Below are positions 36,294-44,115 of a DNA stretch of 64,000 nt, one piece after another. This DNA comes from Lentzea californiensis (GTDB taxonomy: Bacteria; Actinomycetota; Actinomycetes; Mycobacteriales; Pseudonocardiaceae), in the NCBI RefSeq assembly GCF_024648825.1, contig NZ_JANBBE010000010.1:62001-126000 (forward strand), written 5' to 3'. Below the pieces are notes generated by a model. It saw only the letters and a program-made list of their open reading frames with translations. It did not search any database and had not been told where the DNA came from. How positions within the stretch are numbered: the first letter of the stretch is position 1; the number at the start of each line of letters is the position of its first letter. Position numbers and translations under genes: made by a program.

Positions 36294-37847
36294 CTAGACG
36301 GATTTCGACCGCAGGAGAACTTTGTCGGGCTTGCCGTTGCTGTTCATCGGTAGCGTGGCCAAGACGTGCACGGTCTCCGGCACGTGGATCGAGGACAGCG
36401 CTTCGGCGATTCCGGTGCGGATCTTCTCCACGTCGATCTCGCCGGGATCGCATTCGATCGCGGCGTGGATGTGGTCGCTGCCGTCCTCGTCGCGCACGCC
36501 GTAGACGGCGGCGTGCCGGACGCCGGGATGGGCCAGGATCTCCGCCTCGACGACGATGGGGTGCACCTTGACGCCGTGAACCTTGATGACGTCGGCCACC
36601 CGGCTCACGAGGGTCAGGCACCCCCGCTCGTCGAAGAAGCCGATGTCCCCGGTGAAGTACCAGCCGTCACGAAGAACTCGTGCGGTCGCTTCCGGTTCGC
36701 CGTGGTAGCCGTCCATCAGCTGGGGCGAGCGGACGCGCACCTCGCCGATCTCCCCGACCGCCAGCTGCTCACCCGAGTCCGAGTTGCAGACGACGACCTC
36801 CACCTCGGGGAAGGGTTTCCCGACCGTGGCGGCGATCTCCGGGTCACCGTGGTCGAGAGGGGTGAGGGTCGTGATCCGGCCGCTCTCGGTCGTCGCGTAC
36901 CCCTGCGCCAGCACGGGACCGAAGAGCCGGAACGCCTGCGCGACCCTGGCGGGTGCGGCGGGGCTGCCGCCGTAGATGATCCGCCTCAGCGAGGACAGGC
37001 CCGCGGCCTCGACCGCGTCACGGTCACGAATTCCGCGCTCGTACAGGTGGTCGATGAGCTGGAACACGTGGTTCGTCGCCATGAACGTCCACGACACCGC
37101 CTTCTCCGTGGCCGCGGTGTGCACGAACTTCTCGACGTCGAAGCTCTCGTGCAGGTGGAGCGCTCCGCCCATGACGAGGACCGCGTCCGTCATCGCGGCG
37201 ACACCGTGACTCAACGGCGTCGACACCAGCATCGACTCGCAGCCGGCCGCACGGCCGAGGTCCATCCACGCGCGCAACGTGGCGTCCCACGCCCGTCCCG
37301 ACAACCGGATGCCCTTGGGGCGCCCCGTGCTGCCACTCGTGTAGCTGATGACGGCCAACGCGTCCGGGTCCCACGACACGGCGACCGGCACACCGTCACC
37401 GCGTTCGCCCAGCCGCGTCACCGCGATCCCGGTGCTGCCGGCGAGCTCGGCCGCGCGTTCCGACGTCTCACCGTCGGCGTAAATGGTCACGGCACCGGTG
37501 TCGCGCAGGATCTGGATCTGGTGGTCGAGCGGGAGGACCGTGGCCTTGGTGCCGGGATTCGTGGTCCGCAAATAGCACACGGCGGCACCGAGCAGATGCG
37601 TCGCATACCGCGCGGTGAGCATCTCAGGGCTGTTGGGCGCGAGCAGAATCGCCACCACATCTTTCTTGCCCACTCCGCGCTCGCGCAGCGCGAGAACCGC
37701 CTCCGTGACGGAATGGATCAGGTCGCCACCGGAGAAGGCTCGGCCGCGCCAATGGACGACATCGCGCTCCGGCTCGGCCGCGAACAGCGAAAGAATCTCC
37801 GAGACATAACCTTGACTAGCGCTCCACCAATGCCCGGGCAGGCTCAT
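36294..37847 (-). CDS. AMP-ligase, probable C5N amide synthetase
   Basis: 517 residues, ANL superfamily. Motifs are YTSGSTGRPKGIRLS (A3), AQGYATTESGRI (A5), WYFTGDIGFFDERG (A7), SRVADVIKVHGVKVHPIVVE and a C-terminal PMNSNGKPDKVLLRS with the catalytic Lys. It diverges from the other ligase of the operon. Its place beside ALA synthase matches the amide synthetases of C5N clusters (AsuD3/MoeB4 type), which adenylate the polyketide acid and couple it to the amino group of the C5N ring. ATG 37847 has AAGGAA seven bases upstream and is the first gene of the leftward biosynthetic operon. The promoter should lie in the 134 bases upstream, where no convincing -35/-10 pair was found. Which ligase does which step is inferred. 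Confidence 0.85.
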   Translation of the reverse strand: MSLPGHWWSASQGYVSEILSLFAAEPERDVVHWRGRAFSGGDLIHSVTEAVLALRERGVGKKDVVAILLAPNSPEMLTARYATHLLGAAVCYLRTTNPGTKATVLPLDHQIQILRDTGAVTIYADGETSERAAELAGSTGIAVTRLGERGDGVPVAVSWDPDALAVISYTSGSTGRPKGIRLSGRAWDATLRAWMDLGRAAGCESMLVSTPLSHGVAAMTDAVLVMGGALHLHESFDVEKFVHTAATEKAVSWTFMATNHVFQLIDHLYERGIRDRDAVEAAGLSSLRRIIYGGSPAAPARVAQAFRLFGPVLAQGYATTESGRITTLTPLDHGDPEIAATVGKPFPEVEVVVCNSDSGEQLAVGEIGEVRVRSPQLMDGYHGEPEATARVLRDGWYFTGDIGFFDERGCLTLVSRVADVIKVHGVKVHPIVVEAEILAHPGVRHAAVYGVRDEDGSDHIHAAIECDPGEIDVEKIRTGIAEALSSIHVPETVHVLATLPMNSNGKPDKVLLRSKSV

Positions 37848-37981
37848 GCGAAATTCCTTAGATTCGCCGACTGGCAGCGATGTCGTCCGATTGGATGACT
37901 CGATTTTCGCCGTAGAATCGAAGGGATCGGTAGATCGTTCGACTGGCTACAACGGCGTATCGGAAGTCATCCCGTTCCGGC

Positions 37982-38011
37982 GTAGCCGTTCGGGGCGCAC
38001 CGATCGGCTAC
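37982..38011 (-). terminator. Hairpin at the end of the CtaG-like gene
   Basis: 12-bp arms 37982-37993 and 38000-38011 with one mismatch and a six-base loop, overlapping the TAG stop of the CtaG-like gene. It probably ends the membrane-island transcript before the biosynthetic operon. Confidence 0.55.
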
Positions 38012-38814
38012 CCCGGAACGCGCGAAAGCCGGCGGGTGCGGGCGCGGCCGGTGGTGGTGTACCACTGGACGGCGATGATCGCGGCGAGGGCGAGTTCGAC
38101 CAGGTCGCCGCCGTAGTACATCAGCTGTGCGCCGGTGTGCAGGTCAGTGGTGGTGAAGGCGGTGCCCGGCGGAGGTGTCGCGTAGAGGGCTTTGGCCAGG
38201 ACGGCGTGGGCGGTGCCGGCGGCCAGCAGGGCCGTGGCGCGCCAGGTGAGGTTCCAGCGGTGCCTGACCGGGTCCAGCTGGCACACGGCGAAGGTGAACA
38301 GCAGCCCCGAGACCACGACGTGGGTGTGAACCGCGGCGTGCAGCAGCGGCTGGTGGTGAAGGCTGGCGAACAAGGACGTTCGGTAGAGCAGCCACAGACC
38401 GCCGAGATCCAGCACTGCCGCCAGTGGGGGGAAGACCAGCACGGTCGCTGGAGCGGAGTGCGCCACGGCCAGCAGCGTGCGCCGTGGCCGCACCGGCAGC
38501 ACCCGCAGCAGCAGAGTCAGCGGGCGGGCCAGCACCACCAGCACTGGGGCGATCATGGCCATCACGAGGTGCTGGGCCATGTGGGCGGTGAACGGGCCAC
38601 CTGGCAGCGGTCCCAGCAGCGCGTACGCCAGGACGGCGCACCCGGCGGTGAAGCAGGCGTCTCGCCACCTCGGCCAGGCGTCACCGCGCAGGCGCAGACG
38701 GGTACCGCCTGCCAGGTAAGCAGCCGCGGCCAGCAATGCCGTCGCCGCGATGACCATCCCGATCAGTCCTGGAGGCGCCGCGGTGGGCACGTGGTGCAGG
38801 TGAGGACCGCTCAC
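38008..38814 (-). CDS. CtaG-like cytochrome c oxidase assembly membrane protein
   Basis: 268 residues from GTG 38814, which overlaps the preceding stop (GTGA). There are about seven hydrophobic segments. The region HMAQHLVMAMIAPVLVVLARP and the later TAHAVLAKALY and GAQLMYYGGDLVELALA are typical of the caa3_CtaG family, with conserved His residues (HMAQH, HTH) thought to handle copper for the oxidase CuB site. It would act in the cytoplasmic membrane. It is coupled to a DUF2243 gene and lies 1.5 kb from a stand-alone ctaD, so a role with that alternative oxidase subunit is plausible but unproved. The longer open frame to 38889 overlaps the neighbour and is less likely. Confidence 0.85.
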   Translation of the reverse strand: MSGPHLHHVPTAAPPGLIGMVIAATALLAAAAYLAGGTRLRLRGDAWPRWRDACFTAGCAVLAYALLGPLPGGPFTAHMAQHLVMAMIAPVLVVLARPLTLLLRVLPVRPRRTLLAVAHSAPATVLVFPPLAAVLDLGGLWLLYRTSLFASLHHQPLLHAAVHTHVVVSGLLFTFAVCQLDPVRHRWNLTWRATALLAAGTAHAVLAKALYATPPPGTAFTTTDLHTGAQLMYYGGDLVELALAAIIAVQWYTTTGRARTRRLSRVPG

Positions 38815-39299
38815 GAACTGGCCCGTCGACGCGCGCGCACGGCGAGGACGATGCCCACCGCCAACAGAGCCAGCGCCGCGCCGTTCCACACCAGGTCGTA
38901 CACCAGCAAGTCCACGCCATAGCGGACCTGGTGCAGGCGCAGCACCTTGTGGTCGACAATCCCGTCGAACAATTGGAAGCCGCCCAACCCGAGGAACAGT
39001 CCGGCCCAGGCATGAGCGGGGGCGAGGGCGTCACGACGGCGCAGGTCGGCGTACAGGACGAACCCGGCCACCAGGCCCAGCAGTTCGGCGGTGTGCAGCA
39101 GCCCGTCCGACACCAGCCCCACCGCCGGGGTGGACCGGTCGAAGAAGTGGTGCCAGGCCAGGATCTGGTGGAACACGATCTCGTCAACGGCGGCCATCAG
39201 CGCCGCGCCGATCACCGCGCACACGACCAACGATCGTCCGGGCAGGGTCGCGGGTTCCGGTGCAGAGGGCGGTAGGGCGTGCCCGGCGGATTCGCTCAT
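38811..39299 (-). CDS. DUF2243 membrane protein
   Basis: 162 residues with four hydrophobic helices. The segments AVDEIVFHQILAWHHFFD and GGFQLFDGIVDHKVLRLHQVRYG are the conserved His-rich signatures of DUF2243, so metal binding is conceivable. Genes of this family are often found next to CtaG-like genes, as here. GGAGGA lies upstream of ATG 39299, inside a small palindrome (GAGGA-C-TCCTC) that might partly hide it. The function is unknown. Confidence 0.85.
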   Translation of the reverse strand: MSESAGHALPPSAPEPATLPGRSLVVCAVIGAALMAAVDEIVFHQILAWHHFFDRSTPAVGLVSDGLLHTAELLGLVAGFVLYADLRRRDALAPAHAWAGLFLGLGGFQLFDGIVDHKVLRLHQVRYGVDLLVYDLVWNGAALALLAVGIVLAVRARRRASS

Positions 39300-39343
39300 C
39301 AGGCGAGGAGTCCTCCAGTCGGTGGTGCGGTGGGCCGTTCGCG

Positions 39344-39880
39344 CTACCGGGTGTGGGCACGCGTGCGGGGCAGTGGGCCGACGCCGGAGTGGCGGCCGGG
39401 CAGTACCGCGGCGTGGCGTTGCCCGGGCCCGGGACCGGAGCGGGCGGCCAAGGCGTCAGCGACGACACCGGTGGTCACGGCGTAGACGGCTTTGTGCAGC
39501 AGGTCCACCGCCAGTTCGCGGCGGGGCCAGGTCGGGGGCGGGGCGCCGACGCCGGTGGCGTTCTCCAGGATCTGGTCGTTGGTCAGCCGGACCACGGCGA
39601 ACTTCGCTGAGGACCACGGGCCTCGTAGCCCGGCGTGCGCCATGACCGAGCGCAGCACGCCGAGCAGCACGCCTTGGCCGAGGTGCATCGCCAGGTTGAC
39701 CGGCACCGGCTGCCGGCCACCAGGGCGTTCCCGCATGCCGGTGAGCCGTTGCAGCACTCGTGCCGGAACGTGGGAGTCGGGACGGCCGGTCAGGCGCTGT
39801 TCCACCTTCTCTCCCAGCGTCATCACCAACACCCCGGCGGTACCGGCGAGCAGTCCTTCCCACAACGCGCGTTTCATCAT
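39344..39880 (-). CDS. Hypothetical membrane protein
   Basis: 178 residues (ATG 39880 or the next ATG, 39877). A hydrophobic segment opens the protein (LWEGLLAGTAGVLVMTLG), a second lies at NLAMHLGQGVLLGVLRSVM and a third near LHKAVYAVTTGVVADAL. The tail is basic and rich in Pro/Gly. It resembles small actinobacterial membrane proteins of unknown role often encoded in stress islands; no named family is certain. A stress-type promoter motif, GGAT-N15-GGGTAC, ends 10 bases upstream of the start. Confidence 0.65.
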   Translation of the reverse strand: MMKRALWEGLLAGTAGVLVMTLGEKVEQRLTGRPDSHVPARVLQRLTGMRERPGGRQPVPVNLAMHLGQGVLLGVLRSVMAHAGLRGPWSSAKFAVVRLTNDQILENATGVGAPPPTWPRRELAVDLLHKAVYAVTTGVVADALAARSGPGPGQRHAAVLPGRHSGVGPLPRTRAHTR

Positions 39881-39890
39881 GTCGCTTCGA

Positions 39891-39915
39891 GTACCCGACT
39901 ACGGGCGACCTATCC
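39891..39915 (-). promoter_or_regulatory. SigB-type promoter motif before the membrane protein gene
   Basis: On the minus strand GGAT (39915-39912), 15 bases, GGGTAC (39896-39891). It fits the GNNT-N14-16-GGGTAC/T pattern of actinomycete SigB-like stress sigma factors. Same spacing as four other sites in this island. Confidence 0.55.
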
Positions 39916-40028
39916 GGGATCTCGGTCCGGTGCAACGGTTTCACCGTTGATCGCGCATTTCACGGACGCCCGGCGCGCGGTCGCCTCCGGCTGGAGCAGC
40001 GATGCGGCGACGGTACGGGTCGTTCCGG

Positions 40029-40316
40029 TCACGGCGAGATCGCACCTCGGCGGCGCCGACGCCGGCACGTGGCGTGCAGGCATGCGCCGATCATCAGCAC
40101 CAGCACACCCACGAAGACGAACATGAACAGTCCGATGAGTGCACCGATGATCACGCACGCCGCTCCGAGGAAGTCGACGGCGAGCCGTGTCGATCGGCGG
40201 TTCGCCGTCCGCGGTTCGGTGCCGTGTGCGGACAACGCCGCAGCCAGCTCGGGGTCGTTGACCGTGAGCCAGCGTTCGATCCGGCGCAGTTCTCGGAGTT
40301 CGCGGGCGGCGTCCAC
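40029..40316 (-). CDS. DUF3040 small membrane protein
   Basis: 95 residues from GTG 40316, three bases after the ctaD stop. The N-terminus ELRELRRIERWLTVNDPELAAAL matches the DUF3040 pattern (a short amphipathic helix with IE..L..DP). Two hydrophobic stretches follow (ACVIIGALIGLFMFVFVGVL) and then a run of Arg residues at the end. The family is actinobacterial and of unknown function. It is co-transcribed and probably translationally coupled with ctaD. Confidence 0.75.
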   Translation of the reverse strand: MDAARELRELRRIERWLTVNDPELAAALSAHGTEPRTANRRSTRLAVDFLGAACVIIGALIGLFMFVFVGVLVLMIGACLHATCRRRRRRGAISP

Positions 40317-40319
40317 GGC

Positions 40320-42074
40320 TCAGTGCTCCGTTTCGCGGTCGGTCGGGGCGAGCACCTTCTCCGTGGTCTGGTCGATGCCCGCCGGTCCTGGCTTGGTGAT
40401 GGAGACGTGGGATTCGGCGCGCATGCGTTCGACCATGTGCGGGTAGTGCAGCTCGAACGCGGGGCGTTCGGACCGGATCCTGGGCAGTTCGTGGAAGTTG
40501 TGCCGGGGCGGGGGTGAGGTGGTGGCCCACTCGAGCGAGTTGCCGAAGCCCCACGGGTCGTCGTGCCGGGCCGGTTCGCCGAAGCGGTAGCTGCGGAAGA
40601 CGTTGTAGACGAACGGCAGGACGGACGCGCCGAGCACGAAGGAGCCGATGGTGGAGATGGTGTTGAGGTTGGTGAACTGGTCGCTGGGCAGGTAGTCGGC
40701 GTAGCGGCGGGGCATGCCCTGGTTGCCGAGCCAGTGGTGGACCAGGAAGGTGCCGTGGAAGCCGAGGAAGGTGGTCCAGAAGTGCAGTTTGCCGATGGGT
40801 TCGCTCATCATCCGGCCGGTGATCTTGGGGAACCAGAAGTAGATGCCGGCGTAGGTGGCGAACACGATGGTGCCGAACAGCACGTAGTGGAAGTGGGCGA
40901 CGACGAAGTAGGTGTCGGTGACGTGGAAGTCCAGTGGCGGTGAGGCGAGCAGGATGCCGGACAGGCCGCCGAACAGGAACGTGACGATGAACCCGAGGCT
41001 GAACAGCATCGGCGTCTCGAAGGTGAGCTGGCCCTTCCACATCGTGCCGATCCAGTTGAAGAACTTGATGCCGGTCGGGATGGCGATGATGAACGTCGTG
41101 AGGGAGAAGAACAGCAGCAGTACGGCGCCGGTGGCGTACATGTGGTGGGCCCACACGACGACGGAGTACAGCGCGATGGCGATGGTGGCGTAGACGAGGC
41201 CCTTGTAGCCGAACAGCGGTTTGCGGCTGAACACGGGGAAGATCTCGCTGACGATGCCGAAGAACGGCAGGGCGACGATGTAGACCTCGGGGTGGCCGAA
41301 GAACCAGAACAGGTGCTGCCACAGGATGACGCCGCCGTTGGCGGGGTCGAACACGTGGGCGCCGAAGTGCCGGTCGGCCAGCAGCCCGAGCAGCGCGGCG
41401 GTGAGGATCGGGAACGCGAGCAGCACGAGGATGCTGGTGATCAGGATGTTCCAGGTGAAGATCGGCATCCGGAACGGGGTCATGCCAGGAGCTCGCAGGC
41501 ACACGATGGTGGTGATCATGTTGACCGCGCCGAGGATGGTGCCGAGACCGCCGACCACGAGCCCGGAGATCCAGAGGTCCCCGCCGATGCCGGGCGAGTG
41601 CACCGCGCTCGACAACGGCGTGTAGGCGGTCCAGCCGAAGTCGGCGGCGCCCGCCGGGGTGAGGAACGACCCGACGACGATCAGGCCACCGAACAGGAAC
41701 AGCCAGTAGGAGAAGGCGTTCAGGCGGGGAAAGGCGACGTCCGGCGAGCCGATCTGCAACGGCACCACGAAGTTGGCGAACCCGAACACGATCGGGGTGG
41801 CGTAGAGCAGCAGCATCACCGTGCCGTGCATGGTGAACAGCTGGTTGTACTGCTCGTTCGACAGGAACTGCAGGCCCGGCCGCGCCAGCTCGCCGCGCAT
41901 CAGCAGCGCCATCACACCGCCGACCATGAAGAACCCGAACGACGTGATCATGTACATGATCCCGATCAGCTTGTGATCGGTGGTGTTCAACAGCTTCAGG
42001 AACGTGGAGCCCTTGCGGCCCCGTGCCGCCGCACCGGGGAGCGGCACGACCGGTGCCGGCTTCAACGTGGTCAT
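40320..42074 (-). CDS. ctaD: Cytochrome c oxidase subunit I (aa3 type)
   Basis: 584 residues from ATG 42074; the open frame to 42215 adds residues without family similarity. Subunit I hallmarks are TTDHKLIG at the start, MHGTVMLLL (heme-a His), [15 protein letters not shown] (CuB His with the cross-linked Tyr), WAHHMYATG (two CuB His) and [11 protein letters not shown] (heme a3/a His). It is the catalytic subunit of the proton-pumping terminal oxidase in the membrane. No ctaC, ctaE or qcr genes are adjacent, so this is probably an extra copy that uses partner subunits encoded elsewhere. A GTGT-N15-GGGTAG motif 47 bases upstream suggests stress-sigma control. DUF3040 follows in the same transcript. 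Confidence 0.97.
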   Translation of the reverse strand: MTTLKPAPVVPLPGAAARGRKGSTFLKLLNTTDHKLIGIMYMITSFGFFMVGGVMALLMRGELARPGLQFLSNEQYNQLFTMHGTVMLLLYATPIVFGFANFVVPLQIGSPDVAFPRLNAFSYWLFLFGGLIVVGSFLTPAGAADFGWTAYTPLSSAVHSPGIGGDLWISGLVVGGLGTILGAVNMITTIVCLRAPGMTPFRMPIFTWNILITSILVLLAFPILTAALLGLLADRHFGAHVFDPANGGVILWQHLFWFFGHPEVYIVALPFFGIVSEIFPVFSRKPLFGYKGLVYATIAIALYSVVVWAHHMYATGAVLLLFFSLTTFIIAIPTGIKFFNWIGTMWKGQLTFETPMLFSLGFIVTFLFGGLSGILLASPPLDFHVTDTYFVVAHFHYVLFGTIVFATYAGIYFWFPKITGRMMSEPIGKLHFWTTFLGFHGTFLVHHWLGNQGMPRRYADYLPSDQFTNLNTISTIGSFVLGASVLPFVYNVFRSYRFGEPARHDDPWGFGNSLEWATTSPPPRHNFHELPRIRSERPAFELHYPHMVERMRAESHVSITKPGPAGIDQTTEKVLAPTDRETEH

Positions 42075-42120
42075 GATTCCCCTCGACGCCGCGTGGTGGT
42101 TCCGCCGTGCAGGGCGTTGA

Positions 42121-42145
42121 CTACCCTGCAAAATCGGGGCGACAC
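42121..42145 (-). promoter_or_regulatory. SigB-type promoter motif before ctaD
   Basis: Minus strand GTGT (42145-42142), 15 bases, GGGTAG (42126-42121); ATG 42074 lies 46 bases downstream. Spacing is identical to the other four island sites. Confidence 0.55.
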
Positions 42146-42159
42146 ATGCCAGAGCGAGT

Positions 42160-42417
42160 TCATCTGGGTGACTCGTCGATCGGGCAACAGATCGGCGTAC
42201 CCCGGCCGACGGCACGACTCCGCGGGGTCGCGCTCTCCACCTGCGCGCGGGTGATCTCTTGCTGCAGGCCGGTGCCGAAGCCGTTCGCCACGTCGATCAC
42301 CTCGCTCGCCACGGGGAGGGGGAAACCGGTGGCGGCATCGACGATCAGGAACTCTTCCTCGACACCCGGGGTGGGCGGATCGAGATTGCGGGGAAGCGGG
42401 GAACGGGTGTGGATCAT
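42160..42417 (-). pseudogene. Decayed YbdK/GCS2-type carboxylate-amine ligase, N-terminal fragment
   Basis: The first ~55 codons read PGVEEEFLIVDAATG and [11 protein letters not shown]. They match the start of the intact ligase encoded at 44116-45462 (TVGVEEEFLLVDPVTG, DYELTRAQVETN). After AQVES, near 42260, the similarity ends in all frames and about 320 residues of the enzyme are missing. The fragment lies on the opposite strand to the full copy, about 2 kb away. It looks like the relic of a duplicated or rearranged gene. Confidence 0.75.
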
Positions 42418-42512
42418 GACGTCCGACCGGCACGTCGAACAGCCGGCGCTACCTGGACCGTCTCGACCGTGGCGCCTGGACCGACGTGCGCCTCGAACTC
42501 ACTGGAGTCGCC

Positions 42513-42731
42513 ATGGCGACCAAGCCTTGTCCCGGCCGCCGTGCGGTCGTCACCTACCTCAACCCCGATGTGATGCACCCGTCCGTCTTCGTGCACGGGG
42601 TGGTCATCGGAGCGCACGTGGTGGACCCGCAGACGTCACACACGTGGGTGCCGATCATGCAGCCCGACTGCACCGTGTCGGTGCTGGACACGAGTCACAT
42701 CATCAGCGTGCGGCACTCGGAGCTGCGCTGA
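42513..42731 (+). CDS. Small conserved-looking hypothetical protein
   Basis: 72 residues from ATG 42513; GTG 42486 would add nine. Nearly every third codon position is G or C, as in real genes of this genome, which supports coding. The sequence (VVTYLNPDVMHPSVFVHG, VVIGAHVVDPQTSHTWVPI, TVSVLDTSHI) predicts a small beta-strand-rich protein without membrane segments or Cys pairs. No family was recognised. It converges on the STAS gene. Confidence 0.55.
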   Translation: MATKPCPGRRAVVTYLNPDVMHPSVFVHGVVIGAHVVDPQTSHTWVPIMQPDCTVSVLDTSHIISVRHSELR

Positions 42732-42783
42732 GAAGAGCCTGCCGTCGGCCTCCTGCCTGTCTCGAACCGCGACCGCAGGCGGC

Positions 42784-43167
42784 TCAGCTCGCGGTCCGGG
42801 CGTACCGATCGAGGGACAAAGCCTGCTCCACGTTCGCATGCAGTTCCAGGACCTGGTCGAGTCCTGTCATCTCGATCGCGCGCAGCACCGCACGATGCGC
42901 CGCGACGATTCGCAGAGGGATCTTCTCGGCGGCGGCGCGCCGGTGGTGCACCAGTAGCTGGTTGAGCCCGGCCGACCCGAAGAACCGGACTCCGGTCAGA
43001 TCCACCACAACCGGGAACGACGGTGTCGCCATCGCGAGGGCGGTCTGCAGTTCGGTGCGCAACACGGCAATGGTTTGCTGGTCCACTTCTCCAGCGGCAC
43101 GCACGACGATTGCGAGCCCGTGTACTTCTCGCTGCACGTGCAGCGGCTGAACGAAGATCTTCGACAT
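42784..43167 (-). CDS. STAS-domain anti-sigma factor antagonist
   Basis: 127 residues from ATG 43167; the frame is open to 43362 but the added residues lack STAS character. The fold signature is clear: VVRAAGEVDQQTIAVL, then VVVDLTGVRFFGSAGLNQLLVHHRRA, in which the Ser of FFGSAG sits where SpoIIAA/RsbV-type antagonists are phosphorylated. Such proteins bind an RsbW-type kinase and thereby free a stress sigma factor. That fits the cluster of SigB-like promoter motifs around it. No anti-sigma kinase gene is adjacent. A GGGTAC at 43413-43408 lies upstream but without a matching -35. Confidence 0.88.
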   Translation of the reverse strand: MSKIFVQPLHVQREVHGLAIVVRAAGEVDQQTIAVLRTELQTALAMATPSFPVVVDLTGVRFFGSAGLNQLLVHHRRAAAEKIPLRIVAAHRAVLRAIEMTGLDQVLELHANVEQALSLDRYARTAS

Positions 43168-43434
43168 GGCAGCCAGCGCCTCCTCACCTCGTGAACGCAC
43201 GAGGGCGTTGCGTCCGGCTGCCGTGGGAAGCCCGGCAAGGATGTCGGGCCGTGAGCCGGACGAAGGAAGCAGCTGCGGGCTGAACCGCTTGCATGCGAGT
43301 TTAACCGCACTGCAGGCAAGCGCAATCCGGAATCGTTCCAGAGCGGCCCGGCGGCGCACCACCGCGTCGGCGAAGCCGCCGACGCGGGACTGCCCTCCGC
43401 GCCGGCGGTACCCACCGGAGTGGTCCTGAGGTGG

Positions 43435-43872
43435 TCAGTGCCTGCGGGGTGACCGGCGCAGCGCGAGGCCGAGGCCGATCATGCCGACGCCGAGCAGCAG
43501 GTGCAGCCAGTTGTCGGCGTTGTTGAGCGGTACGAAGTTGGCGGAGCTGTCGTGGTCGATCACCAGGCCGTACAGCCACAACAGGAGGTAGACCGCGCCG
43601 CCGCCGACGAGGTACCAGTACGCGCCGTTCACCGTCCGGGCCATCAGGAACCCGGCGACGCCGAAGGCGAGGTGCACGAGGTTGTGCAGGATGGACACCG
43701 CGAACACGCCGAGCAGCATCGCCTGCGACTCGTGGCCGGCGAACGTCATGGTGTCGTAGTTCGTGGTGAGGCCGGGGATGAACCCGGCGATGCCGACCAG
43801 CGCGAACACGGCGGCGACGGCGAGAGCCGCTTTCTGCACCGGCGTGCGCGTGGTCATCTCGGTTCTGGACAT
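43435..43872 (-). CDS. DUF4383 membrane protein
   Basis: 145 residues with four predicted transmembrane helices. Family-like segments are KAALAVAAVFALVGIAGFIPGLTTNYD, ILHNLVHLAFGVAGFLMA and NNADNWLHLLLGVGMIGLGLAL, with the conserved HNLVH and WLHLLLG of DUF4383. The function is unknown; the family is common in actinobacterial stress regulons. The best promoter motif of the island, GTTT-N15-GGGTAG, lies 45 bases upstream of ATG 43872. Confidence 0.85.
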   Translation of the reverse strand: MSRTEMTTRTPVQKAALAVAAVFALVGIAGFIPGLTTNYDTMTFAGHESQAMLLGVFAVSILHNLVHLAFGVAGFLMARTVNGAYWYLVGGGAVYLLLWLYGLVIDHDSSANFVPLNNADNWLHLLLGVGMIGLGLALRRSPRRH

Positions 43873-43917
43873 GCCGACTCCCGATGAGGGTGGGGAACCG
43901 CTTCGGTCGTGGCCCGG

Positions 43918-43942
43918 CTACCCCTGCGATGACCAGGCAAAC
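43918..43942 (-). promoter_or_regulatory. SigB-type promoter motif before the DUF4383 gene
   Basis: Minus strand GTTT (43942-43939), 15 bases, GGGTAG (43923-43918). The -35 is the full GTTT consensus of SigB/SigF-type factors and the start codon follows at 43872. Confidence 0.65.
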
Positions 43943-44083
43943 TGCCGTCGACGTGTGGGCGTGCCCTGGTGGCCGTGACAGGAAGACGCCACCGGACCAC
44001 GTGCGCCGCCACGCTGTCGCCGCTGCCCGAGCCCGACGTGGCCGGTCAGTCCCAACAGGACGGTCACTGACCACGATCGGGAC

Positions 44084-44108
44084 GTTTCGCGGCCGTTCAC
44101 CTGGGAAT
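44084..44108 (+). promoter_or_regulatory. SigB-type promoter motif before the GCS2 ligase gene
   Basis: Plus strand GTTT (44084-44087), 15 bases, GGGAAT (44103-44108). Transcription would begin near 44115, directly at ATG 44116, so the mRNA would be leaderless unless GTG 44212 is the true start. Confidence 0.55.
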
Positions 44109-44115
44109 TCGACTC

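Noticed and set aside
43408-43432. A sixth SigB-type promoter before the STAS gene
   Set aside because: GGGTAC is present but no GNNT lies at 14-16 bases and the distance to the start is about 240 bases.
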